From positions 1 through 12,465 of the forward strand of contig SCUH01000091.1 in assembly GCA_004298295.1 (NCBI GenBank): DNA of 12,465 nucleotides, given 5' to 3'. Source of the DNA: Betaproteobacteria bacterium (GTDB lineage: Bacteria; Pseudomonadota; Gammaproteobacteria; Burkholderiales; SG8-39). The notes below the pieces were generated by a model, which saw only the letters and a list, made by a program, of their open reading frames with translations, made no database searches and had not been told where the DNA came from. The position numbers were made by a program, and so were the translations under genes. Of the stretch, positions 6,397 through 12,465 are shown one piece after another (the first letter of the stretch is position 1; each line of letters starts with the position of its first letter).

Positions 6397-7414
6397 AAGC
6401 CAAAACGTCCAGCCGGACGCCCTTCCGGACCTGCGCAATCTCGGCGTGATCGCGCGCGTCCTGCTGGGTGCGCATCTGCTCGCGCTGGGCGCCGCGATCT
6501 TCGCCGAACCGTCGTGGCCGCAGGCGCTGATGCGCTTCGCGCGCGTTGCGGCGCTGCTCGAGCCGCTGCTGCTGCTGAGCGTGGTGGCGCTCTATCTCGC
6601 CTCGCCGTGGCTGGCGCGGCTGCCGTATGCGCAGGGCTGCGCCCTTCTGATAGCGATCGAGCTCGCGCTCGCGGCGGCGGTTCATGCGATCGCCGTGCGG
6701 GCGGGCAGCGAGTTTGCGCCGGGGAGCCTGCTTCGCCTGCTCGCACTCACCGCCGGCATCACGCTGCTGCTGCTGGGGTACTTCCGCCTTTGGGCACGCG
6801 CCTACTCGCCGGCGCTGGCAGAGGCGCGGCTGCAGGCGCTGCAGGCGAGAATCCGCCCGCATTTCCTGTTCAACAGCCTGAACGCGGTGCTCTCGCTCAT
6901 CCGGCGCGATCCGCGTCGCGCCGAGCGCGCGCTGGAAGACCTCGCCGACCTTTTCCGCGAACTGATGGCCGACGGCCGCCGTTTCGTTCGCCTGGCCGAC
7001 GAGATCGCGCTGCTCGAGCGCTACGCCGGCATCGAAAAGCTGCGCCTGGGCGAACGACTGCGCATCGTCTGGGAGCTCGATGGCGCGCCCTCCGATGCCC
7101 TGCTGCCGCCGATGGTGCTGCAACCGCTGCTCGAGAACGCCGTGTACCACGGCGTCGAGCCCGCGACGGGCGCCTCCGACGTGCTGGTGCGCATCGAGCG
7201 GCGCGGCAACCGGGTGCTGGCGCGCATCGAGAACCCGTATCGCGAGCACGAGATGGGGCATCGCGCCGGTAACCGCATGGCGCTGGACAACATCCGCGAA
7301 CGCCTGCGGCTTTTTTTCGACGCGGAGGCGCGCCTGGAATCGGCGGTCGAAGCCGGCCGCTACCGGGTCGAGATCGAAATGCCGTACCGCAGCGGCGGGC
7401 GGGGCAGGCCATGA
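6386..7414 (+). CDS. fimS: LytS/AlgZ-type membrane sensor histidine kinase
   Basis: A 342-residue inner-membrane sensor kinase of the AlgZ/FimS (LytS, PF06580) family, partner of the LytTR regulator encoded next. Four hydrophobic segments are seen at about 20-40, 54-72, 83-104 and 114-133, with very short loops, so there is no separate periplasmic sensor domain. The phospho-accepting histidine is H159 in RIRPHFLFNSLN (155-166). The ATP-binding N-box is PLLENAVYHG (247-256, N251). The glycine-rich box is reduced to NRMALDNIRERL (296-307), as is usual in AlgZ-like kinases. The ATG at 6386 (MSSISQ) is preferred; an in-frame ATG at 6338 would overlap the argH start. The stop overlaps algR as ATGA. 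In Pseudomonas the homologue controls alginate and type IV pilus genes; the signal here is unknown. Confidence 0.9.
   Translation: MSSISQNVQPDALPDLRNLGVIARVLLGAHLLALGAAIFAEPSWPQALMRFARVAALLEPLLLLSVVALYLASPWLARLPYAQGCALLIAIELALAAAVHAIAVRAGSEFAPGSLLRLLALTAGITLLLLGYFRLWARAYSPALAEARLQALQARIRPHFLFNSLNAVLSLIRRDPRRAERALEDLADLFRELMADGRRFVRLADEIALLERYAGIEKLRLGERLRIVWELDGAPSDALLPPMVLQPLLENAVYHGVEPATGASDVLVRIERRGNRVLARIENPYREHEMGHRAGNRMALDNIRERLRLFFDAEARLESAVEAGRYRVEIEMPYRSGGRGRP
6392..6397 (-). promoter_or_regulatory. Candidate -10 element for argH
   Basis: On the minus strand the hexamer reads TATACT, a 5/6 match to TATAAT, inside fimS codons 3-4. No good -35 is seen 16-18 bases upstream. Transcription would start near 6385 and give argH a 46-base leader containing the GC hairpin. 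Confidence 0.35.
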
Positions 7415-8175
7415 CTGCGCTGGCGGTATTCATCGTGGACGACGAGCAGCCGGCACGCGAGCGGCTCAAGGAGCTGCTCGGCGACATCGCCGGGGAGATG
7501 CCGACGCGCGTCGTGGGCGAGGCGCGCAACGGCGTCGAGGCCGTGGAACAGCTGCCGATGAGCGGTGCACGCGTGCTGCTGCTCGACATCGAGATGCCCG
7601 GCATGGGCGGGCTGGAGGTCGCACGCCATCTGGCCGCGCTGCCGCAGGCGCCGGCGGTGGTCTTCGTCACGGCGCACGACCGTCACGCCGTCGAAGCGTT
7701 CGAGCTCAACGCGCTCGACTACCTGATGAAGCCGGTGCGCGCCGGCCGGCTCGCCGCCGCGCTGCGCAAGGCTGCGGCAACGGCGGCGCCGGCGCGCGAG
7801 CGGCTCGAGCGCGCGGCCAGCGCGGCGCGCCAGTATTTTTCGGTGACCGAGCGCAACCGCATCGTGCTGGTGCCGGTGCGCGAAGTCGTGTATTTCAAGG
7901 CGGAACTCAAGTACGTGACCCTGCGCACGCGCGCGGGCGAGCACCTGATCGAGGAGTCGCTGGTGGCGCTGGAACGCGAATTCGCGGAGCACTACGTGCG
8001 CATTCACCGCAATTGCCTGGTGGCGCGCGCCGCGGTGCGCAGTCTCGAGCGTGCGGGCGAAGGCGACGAGGAGCCGCGCTGGAACGTCGTGCTTGACGGC
8101 ATCGCCGAGCCCCTGCCGGTGAGCCGCCGCCAGTGGCCGGTGGTCAAGGCGCTCGTCGCCGAAGGTCGGGAATGA
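7411..8175 (+). CDS. algR: LytTR response regulator, AlgR-like
   Basis: A 254-residue two-component regulator. The N-terminal receiver domain (about 4-118) has the acidic pair D10-D11, the phosphorylation site D59 in VLLLDIEMPGMGG (55-67), T87 and K107. The C-terminal LytTR DNA-binding domain (about 142-248) shows VVYFKAELKYVTLRT and VRIHRNCLV (196-204). It would be phosphorylated by the kinase encoded upstream and bind promoter DNA as AlgR does. It overlaps fimS (ATGA) and hemC (ATGA) by 4 bases each, so regulator and haem enzyme are made from one message. This order is also known from Pseudomonas, where hemC lies downstream of algR. Targets are not identifiable here; no AlgR box was searched systematically. 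Confidence 0.92.
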   Translation: MTALAVFIVDDEQPARERLKELLGDIAGEMPTRVVGEARNGVEAVEQLPMSGARVLLLDIEMPGMGGLEVARHLAALPQAPAVVFVTAHDRHAVEAFELNALDYLMKPVRAGRLAAALRKAAATAAPARERLERAASAARQYFSVTERNRIVLVPVREVVYFKAELKYVTLRTRAGEHLIEESLVALEREFAEHYVRIHRNCLVARAAVRSLERAGEGDEEPRWNVVLDGIAEPLPVSRRQWPVVKALVAEGRE

Positions 8176-9095
8176 AGCCCAACCTCGTCATCGCAACGCG
8201 TCGCAGCCGGCTGGCGCTGTGGCAGGCCGAGCACGTCAAGGCCCGGCTCGAGGCGCTGCATCGGGGTTTGCGCGTGGATCTCGCGCCGATGTCGACGCGC
8301 GGCGACGAATTGCTCGAGGCCACGCTTGCGACGGCGGGCGGCAAGGGGCTGTTCGTGAAGGAACTCGAGCAGGCGATGGCGGATGGCCGCGCCGATCTGG
8401 CAGTGCACTCGATGAAGGACGTGCCGGTCGAGCTGCCGCCGGAATTTGTGCTTGCGGCGATTACCGAGCGTGAGGACCCGCGCGACGCCCTGGTGTCGAT
8501 GCGCCATGCCAGCCTGGCCGAGATGCCGCCGGGCGCGATCGTCGGCACCTCGAGCCTGCGCCGGCAGGCGCAGATCGCCGAGCGCTATCCCGCGCTGCAG
8601 ATACGCCCCCTGCGCGGCAATCTGGACACGCGCCTGGCCAAGCTCGACCGCGGCGATTACGCCGCCATCGTGCTCGCGGCCGCAGGCCTCAAGCGCCTGG
8701 GCCTCGCGGCACGCATCCGCAGCCTGCTTTCCGTGGAGGAAAGCCTCCCGGCCGCGGGGCAGGCGGCGCTCGGCATCGAGTGCCTGGCCTCGCGTGCCGA
8801 GGTCCTCGCCCTCGTCGCGCCGCTGGCGGATGTCTCGAGCAGCGCCTGCGTGCTCGCCGAGCGCGCCGTGAATCGCCGCCTCGGCGGCAATTGCGCGGTG
8901 CCGCTCGGGGCGTTCGCCGAACCGGGTGCGCGCGGGCTGCGCCTGCGCGCCGTGGTCGCCTCGCCCGACGGCCGGCGCATGGCTCGCGCCGACGAACAGG
9001 GCCCGGCGTCAGACCCGGAAACACTCGGCGCGCGCGTCGCAGAACGGCTGCGCGAGCGCGGCGCCATCGAGATCCTGCAAGCGCTCCAACCGTGA
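8172..9095 (+). CDS. hemC: Porphobilinogen deaminase (hydroxymethylbilane synthase)
   Basis: HemC joins four porphobilinogens into the linear tetrapyrrole hydroxymethylbilane. The 307 residues match the family (E. coli 313). The dipyrromethane cofactor attaches to C241 in GGNCAVPLGA (238-247). The catalytic aspartate is D83 in AVHSMKDVP (77-85), and substrate-binding arginines lie in the IATRRSRLALWQ (7-18) and GTSSLRRQAQI (125-135) blocks. The ATG at 8172 overlaps the algR stop and gives the family N-terminus; the longer reading from 8133 is an overlap artefact. The product passes to HemD, whose gene starts at the hemC stop (GTGA). hemB, needed to make the substrate, is not in the window. 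Confidence 0.97.
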   Translation: MKPNLVIATRRSRLALWQAEHVKARLEALHRGLRVDLAPMSTRGDELLEATLATAGGKGLFVKELEQAMADGRADLAVHSMKDVPVELPPEFVLAAITEREDPRDALVSMRHASLAEMPPGAIVGTSSLRRQAQIAERYPALQIRPLRGNLDTRLAKLDRGDYAAIVLAAAGLKRLGLAARIRSLLSVEESLPAAGQAALGIECLASRAEVLALVAPLADVSSSACVLAERAVNRRLGGNCAVPLGAFAEPGARGLRLRAVVASPDGRRMARADEQGPASDPETLGARVAERLRERGAIEILQALQP

Positions 9096-9880
9096 GCGAG
9101 CGGCCGCTCGCCGGCAAGCGCATCGTCGTGACGCGCCCGAGAGAGCAGGCCGCAGGGCTCGCGGCGCGCATCCGCGCGGCGGGCGGCGATCCGGTGCTGA
9201 TTCCGGCGATCGAATTCCGCGACCTGGCGGAACTCGGCCCGTTCGACGCCATCGCCGAGCGGCTGGAGGCGTTCGATTGCGCCATCTTCGTGAGTCCGAC
9301 CGCGGTGCGCAAGGCGATGGCGCGGCTGCGCATGCGTCGCGGCGCGAGGCCGTGGCCGCCGGCGCTGCGCGTGGCCGCCATCGGGCGCGCCAGCCAGCGC
9401 GCACTGCAGGAGGCCGGCATCGCGCCGGTACTCGTACCGCCGGCACGGGCCGACAGCGAGGCGCTGCTCGCAATGCCGGAGTTTGCGCGCCCGAGCGGGC
9501 AACGCATCGTGATTTTCCGGGGGCGAGGCGGTCGCGAATTGCTGGGCGAGACGCTCGCTGCGCGCGGCGCGCGGGTGGAGTACGCGGAGTGTTACGCCCG
9601 CGCCATGCCCGCGTCCGCCACGGACCCCCTGGGAGGCGACCACGGCGCAGCGGGTGCGATCGATGCCGTGACGCTGTCCTCCGGCGAAGGCCTTGCCAAT
9701 CTGCACGCTCTGCTGGACGAACGCGGCCGCGAGCAGTTGCGTGGCACACCGCTGTTCGTGCCGCATGCGCGCGTGGCCGAACAGGCGGCTGCTCTGGGCG
9801 CGCGCAAGGTGACGATTGCCGGCCCGGGCGACGCCGAGATGCTCGACGCGCTGGTGGCATACTTTCGCAGCGTCGAGTAA
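9092..9880 (+). CDS. hemD: Uroporphyrinogen-III synthase
   Basis: HemD closes hydroxymethylbilane to uroporphyrinogen III with inversion of ring D. The family is poorly conserved, but the 262 residues show the expected landmarks in order: IVVTRPREQA (11-20), FVSPTAV (66-72), RVAAIGRAS (93-101), IVIFRGRGGRELL (139-151) and TLSSGEGL (194-201). These outline the two alpha/beta domains with the active site between them. The start is GTG at 9092, overlapping the hemC TGA as GTGA; a longer in-frame reading to 8780 lies wholly within hemC. It is followed after 10 bases by hemX. No methyltransferase domain is fused to it. Confidence 0.94.
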   Translation: MSERPLAGKRIVVTRPREQAAGLAARIRAAGGDPVLIPAIEFRDLAELGPFDAIAERLEAFDCAIFVSPTAVRKAMARLRMRRGARPWPPALRVAAIGRASQRALQEAGIAPVLVPPARADSEALLAMPEFARPSGQRIVIFRGRGGRELLGETLAARGARVEYAECYARAMPASATDPLGGDHGAAGAIDAVTLSSGEGLANLHALLDERGREQLRGTPLFVPHARVAEQAAALGARKVTIAGPGDAEMLDALVAYFRSVE

Positions 9881-9890
9881 AACACCTCGC

Positions 9891-10925
9891 ATGGACCAGT
9901 CCTCAGCGCCCCAGCCGGCCCCGGCCGACGCGCGCTCACGCCTTGGCGTGTTGGCGGGCATCGGCCTGGCGGTTGCGCTCGCCTTCACCGCGACGCTGTG
10001 GTGGGACACGCGCGGCCGGATCGGGGCAATGCAGGAGGAGGTCGCGCGGCGACTGCGCGACATCGAAGCGCAAAGCCACAGCGCCCGCGCCGCAGCGCGC
10101 GAAGCGCAGGAGGCAACGCGCCAGGCGCACGCCAAGCTGGCTGCGCTCGAAGCCCGCGTCGTCGAATCGCAGGGACAGCAGCTCGCGCTGGAGGCGCTCT
10201 ACCAGGACCTTTCACGCAACCGCGACGAGTGGCAGCTGGCGGAAATCGAGCAGGTGCTCGCCATCGCGCAGCAGCAGCTGCAGCTGGCGGGCAACGTGCG
10301 CGCTGCGCTGCTCGCGCTGCAGCTCGCGGAAGGTCGGCTGGCACGCGCCGACCGGCCGCAGTTCCTGCCGGTACGGCGCGCGCTGGCGCGCGACATCGAG
10401 CGCCTGAGATCGGTGCCGTCGATCGACCTGCCGGGGATGAGCCTCAAGCTGGACGCGCTGGTCGCTGCGGTGGACACGCTGCCGCTTGCGTTCGAGGAAC
10501 GGACGGAGCGACCGGCGGCGCCCAAGGGTGCCGCCGGCCCGCCGAAGGAGGAAGGCTTGTGGCCGCGCTTTGCCGGCGAGCTATGGAAGGAATTGCGCCA
10601 GCTCGTCATCGTGCGCAGGGTCGAAACCGACGAGCCGCCGCTGCTGCCGCCTTCGCAGGCCTACTTCGTGCGCGAGAATCTGAAGCTGCGGCTGCTGAAC
10701 GCGCGGGTCGATCTGCTGAGCCGCGATGAGGCGGGTTACCGCGAGGACCTGCGCGTGGCGCAGCGCTGGATCCATCGCTATTTCGATGCGCGCTCCAAGC
10801 CCGCGCAGGCCGCGCTGGCGCAGTTGAAGCAGCTCTCGGCCGCCTCGGTCAGCTTCGAGCCGCCGTCCATCGCGGAAAGCCTCGAGGCGGTACGCGGCTT
10901 CAAGTCACGCCGCGAGCGCGGCTAG
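9891..10925 (+). CDS. hemX: HemX family membrane protein
   Basis: A 344-residue protein of the HemX family (PF04375). It has a short Pro/Ala-rich cytoplasmic tail, one membrane helix at about 17-37, a predicted coiled coil at about 42-95, and a larger helical domain, probably periplasmic, with the conserved block RDEWQLAEIEQVLAIAQQQL (111-130). Databases often call such proteins uroporphyrinogen-III C-methyltransferase because some homologues are fused or misnamed; no SAM-binding methyltransferase domain is present here. The biochemical role is not established; its place between hemD and hemY suggests a part in handling tetrapyrrole intermediates at the membrane. The start at 9891 lies 10 bases after hemD, without a clear ribosome binding site. 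Confidence 0.88.
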   Translation: MDQSSAPQPAPADARSRLGVLAGIGLAVALAFTATLWWDTRGRIGAMQEEVARRLRDIEAQSHSARAAAREAQEATRQAHAKLAALEARVVESQGQQLALEALYQDLSRNRDEWQLAEIEQVLAIAQQQLQLAGNVRAALLALQLAEGRLARADRPQFLPVRRALARDIERLRSVPSIDLPGMSLKLDALVAAVDTLPLAFEERTERPAAPKGAAGPPKEEGLWPRFAGELWKELRQLVIVRRVETDEPPLLPPSQAYFVRENLKLRLLNARVDLLSRDEAGYREDLRVAQRWIHRYFDARSKPAQAALAQLKQLSAASVSFEPPSIAESLEAVRGFKSRRERG

Positions 10926-10934
10926 GCGCGTGGC

Positions 10935-12125
10935 GTGAGGGCCCTGTTCTGGCTGGTCGCGGTGTTTGCCGCTGCCGTGGCGCTCGCGATCTTCGGGCGC
11001 TCGCAGGAAAGTTACGCGCTGCTCGTGTATCCGCCGTGGCGCATCGAAATCTCGCTGCTGTTGTTCGTGGTCGGCCTGCTGGCCGCATTCGCGCTGGCCT
11101 ACATCGTCATCCGGCTGGTTCACCACGCGCTCGAGCTTCCGGTTCACGTGCGGGCCTACCGGGAGCGCCGGCGGCGCGAGCGCGGGCAGGTGGCGCTCGC
11201 CTCGGCGCTGCAGGCTTACCTGGAAGGCCGGTTCGCGCGTGCCGAAAGGGAAGCGCGTCTGGCCTGGGAGGACGGCGCGATGCGCGGCTTGGCGGCAATC
11301 GTCGCGGCGCGCGCCGCGCACGAGTTGGGCGAAACGGCACGCCGCGAGCAGTGGCTTGAGCGGGCGGGGGCTGCCGGCGAATCGATCCAGGCAGCGCGGC
11401 TGGTTTCGCAGACCGAGTTCGCCCTCGACGAGCGCGATTTTTCGGGCGCCCGCGACGCGCTCCGCACCCTGCACAGCACCGGGCCACGGCACATCGCCAC
11501 GCTGCGCATGCTGCTGCGCGCGGAGCGCGGCGCGCAGAACTGGGAGGAGGTCGTGCGGCTGGCGCGGCTGCTTGCCAAGCGCGGCGCGATCGCACCCGCG
11601 GTCGCGGCGGAGCACCAGGCGCAGGCCTGGGTGGAGCTTCTCGGCCGCGCTGCGAGCGACCGGCGCGGGTTCGAGGAATGCTGGCGCCGGATTCCGGGTG
11701 ACGACCAGCTGCAGCCGCGCGTGGCGCTGGCGGGGGCGCGGCACGCCTCGGCGCTCGGCAATGCGCCGCTGGCACGAGATATCATCGAGCGCGCTTTGGC
11801 CAGAGAGTGGGATGCGTCCCTGGCGGGCGCGTATGGCGAGCTGCCGCCACTCGACGTGGCGGATCGCGGCCGCGAAGCGCGCACGCGCATCGAACGCGCC
11901 GAGCGCTGGCTCGCCACGAGGCCCGAGGAACCGTTATTGCTGGCGGCGCTGGGCCGGCTGTGCGCGCACGCCGAATTGTGGGGGCAGGCGCAGCGCTACC
12001 TCGAGGCATCGCTCGCCTTCGAATCGTCGCGCGCTTCACATCTTGAACTGGCTCGGCTCCTCGAGCGGCTCGGTCAGTCCGCCGAGGCTGCAGAGCACTA
12101 CCGAAAGGCAGCCGAGATCGGCTGA
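10935..12125 (+). CDS. hemY: HemY family TPR membrane protein
   Basis: A 396-residue HemY N-terminal family protein. Two membrane helices are seen at about 3-20 and 37-63, joined by the conserved SYALLVYPPWRIEISL (26-41), followed by a long cytoplasmic, Ala/Arg-rich helical domain with tetratricopeptide-like repeats, clearest near the end (about residues 340-395). This is the proteobacterial HemY of the hemCDXY operon, not the Bacillus protoporphyrinogen oxidase of the same name: there is no FAD-binding motif. Its function is unproven, thought to organise or regulate the haem pathway. The GTG start 9 bases after hemX gives MRALFWLVAVF, the expected membrane N-terminus; no ATG occurs in the first hundred codons. 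Confidence 0.9.
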   Translation: MRALFWLVAVFAAAVALAIFGRSQESYALLVYPPWRIEISLLLFVVGLLAAFALAYIVIRLVHHALELPVHVRAYRERRRRERGQVALASALQAYLEGRFARAEREARLAWEDGAMRGLAAIVAARAAHELGETARREQWLERAGAAGESIQAARLVSQTEFALDERDFSGARDALRTLHSTGPRHIATLRMLLRAERGAQNWEEVVRLARLLAKRGAIAPAVAAEHQAQAWVELLGRAASDRRGFEECWRRIPGDDQLQPRVALAGARHASALGNAPLARDIIERALAREWDASLAGAYGELPPLDVADRGREARTRIERAERWLATRPEEPLLLAALGRLCAHAELWGQAQRYLEASLAFESSRASHLELARLLERLGQSAEAAEHYRKAAEIG

Positions 12126-12140
12126 GCGAGGCGACTGTCA

Positions 12141-12156
12141 ATTGCTGCAGAGCAAT
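12141..12156. repeat. 6-bp dyad after hemY
   Basis: ATTGCT and AGCAAT flank the loop GCAG, 15 bases after the hemY stop. It is followed by AAAA, not a T-run, so it is not a standard rightward terminator. It may be a weak 3' stem or a protein site. Confidence 0.4.
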
Positions 12157-12169
12157 AAAAGAGATCGCC

Positions 12170-12186
12170 TTGTTGCACTGCACCAA
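12170..12186. repeat. Imperfect palindrome TTGTTGCA-C-TGCACCAA
   Basis: Two 8-base arms around a central C (12178) match at 7 of 8 positions. The size and symmetry fit an operator for a dimeric regulator. TGC/GCA-rich sites of this kind are reported for PhaR-type regulators, but the match is too loose to assign. Confidence 0.35.
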
Positions 12187-12280
12187 AGACATATGAATGG
12201 TTGTGGCAAGGGCGCAACAAGCAGGTGGAAAAATTATCATCCCGCCCGTGACAAAGTTCCGCGCCCCGACGGCCCGCGTA

Positions 12281-12286
12281 GATAAT
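12281..12286 (+). promoter_or_regulatory. Candidate -10 element of the last gene
   Basis: GATAAT (within TAGATAAT, 12279-12286) matches TATAAT at 5 of 6 positions. No acceptable -35 lies 16-18 bases upstream; GTGACA at 12248-12253 is 27 bases away. Transcription would start near 12293, leaving a leader of about 80 bases. Confidence 0.35.
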
Positions 12287-12292
12287 TCGAGC

Positions 12293-12307
12293 GTTACCAA
12301 ATGTAAC
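12293..12307. promoter_or_regulatory. GTTAC-N5-GTAAC dyad, possible operator
   Basis: GTTAC (12293-12297) and GTAAC (12303-12307) form a perfect 5-bp dyad around CAAAT, containing the T-N11-A pattern typical of LysR-type regulators (T12294 to A12306). It sits at or just after the predicted transcription start, a position that would suit repression. Confidence 0.4.
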
Positions 12308-12373
12308 CGCGGACTCGGGCGTATTGGCGGGACTGCAATGCGCATGGCGCCGCAAACAAACCTGGGGGAGTCG

Positions 12374-12465
12374 ATGAAGAACAAGATTGTCAGCCGCACC
12401 CGGATTTCCATCGCAGTCACGTTTGCACTCGGAACAGGTCTCTTGGGCACGGCTTTCGCCCCAGG
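12374..12465 (+). CDS. Exported protein, N-terminus only
   Basis: The first 30 codons of a gene cut by the window edge. GGGGGAG (12364-12370) is a ribosome binding site 3 bases before the ATG. The residues form a Sec signal peptide: a basic start (MKNKIVSRTR), a hydrophobic core at 11-25, and the AXA cleavage motif A27-F28-A29 followed by proline. The product is therefore likely periplasmic or outer-membrane. No lipobox cysteine or twin-arginine motif is seen in the visible part. The family cannot be recognised. It is separated from hemY by 248 bases with its own regulatory-looking DNA, so it is probably an independent unit. Confidence 0.75.
   Translation, partial: MKNKIVSRTRISIAVTFALGTGLLGTAFAP

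Larger units (their letters stand above)
12126..12373. other. 248-base intergenic region with several dyads
   Basis: Clearly less GC-rich than the flanking genes. It contains three small inverted repeats (12141-12156, 12170-12186, 12293-12307) and a -10-like GATAAT, and leads to the last gene. There is no T-run terminator for hemY and no supported gene; a 30-codon reading from 12193 lacks a ribosome binding site and is not called. Confidence 0.7.

Noticed and set aside
4975..7272. 765-codon open frame on the plus strand
   Set aside because: It is antisense to argH and then out of frame with fimS. Its Arg/His/Gln-rich composition is typical of shadow frames in high-GC DNA, and it has no recognisable domain.
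8657..10135. 492-codon open frame on the minus strand
   Set aside because: Antisense across hemC, hemD and the start of hemX, spanning three well-supported genes; an effect of GC-biased codon use.
12141..12160. Rho-independent terminator after hemY
   Set aside because: The stem is only 6 bp with three A/T pairs and is followed by A residues on the plus strand, not T residues.
10966..12285. 439-codon open frame on the plus strand overlapping hemY
   Set aside because: A +1-type shadow of hemY rich in Arg/Ser/Trp/Cys; its extension into the intergenic region has no ribosome binding site or domain.
12193..12285. Small ORF MNGCGKGATSRW...
   Set aside because: Thirty codons with no Shine-Dalgarno site and basic low-complexity composition; it is in the same frame as the hemY shadow, so likely chance.

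Overview
The window is a high-GC chromosomal segment, almost certainly from a betaproteobacterium (Rhodocyclales/Burkholderiales/Nitrosomonadales type). The basis is the pair of conserved gene orders hemA-prfA-prmC-grxD and argH-fimS(algZ)-algR-hemC-hemD-hemX-hemY, the LytS/AlgZ-type kinase with a LytTR regulator, and TAAAAT-like promoters embedded in GC-rich coding DNA. I see no phage, insertion sequence, integrase, CRISPR array or other sign of transfer. It reads as a housekeeping region.

Layout. Positions 1-109 hold a short hairpin and a complete tRNA-Phe(GAA). A 12-TM MFS transporter (121-1347) starts 12 bases after the tRNA CCA end. Then comes a tightly packed rightward set: hemA (glutamyl-tRNA reductase), prfA (release factor 1) and prmC (release-factor glutamine methyltransferase), joined by two identical TTGA stop/start overlaps, followed by grxD (monothiol CGFS glutaredoxin) with its own candidate promoter inside the end of prmC. 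argH (argininosuccinate lyase) runs leftward and converges on grxD with only 4 bases between the two stop codons. Divergent from argH across 46 bases runs the second rightward set: fimS/algZ, algR, hemC, hemD, hemX, hemY. Its first four junctions are ATGA, ATGA and GTGA overlaps and then a 10-base gap. A 248-base, less GC-rich intergenic region with several small dyads precedes the start of an exported protein cut off by the window edge.

How the genes work together. The window holds the entry step of C5-pathway tetrapyrrole synthesis (HemA: glutamyl-tRNA to glutamate semialdehyde) and, about 5.5 kb away, the steps from porphobilinogen to uroporphyrinogen III (HemC, HemD), plus the membrane proteins HemX and HemY. 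hemL and hemB are not here. RF1 and the enzyme that methylates its GGQ glutamine are translationally coupled. FimS/AlgR form a two-component pair whose genes are coupled directly to hemC. tRNA-Phe, HemA (tRNA substrate) and RF1/PrmC make the left half translation-related.

I found no convincing undescribed system. The most unusual non-coding structure is in the argH/fimS gap: an 8-bp inverted repeat whose two arms overlap possible face-to-face -10 elements, enclosing a perfect 8-bp GC stem. The intergenic region before the last gene is the second place to look. All assignments are by reading motifs and lengths; no database search was run.
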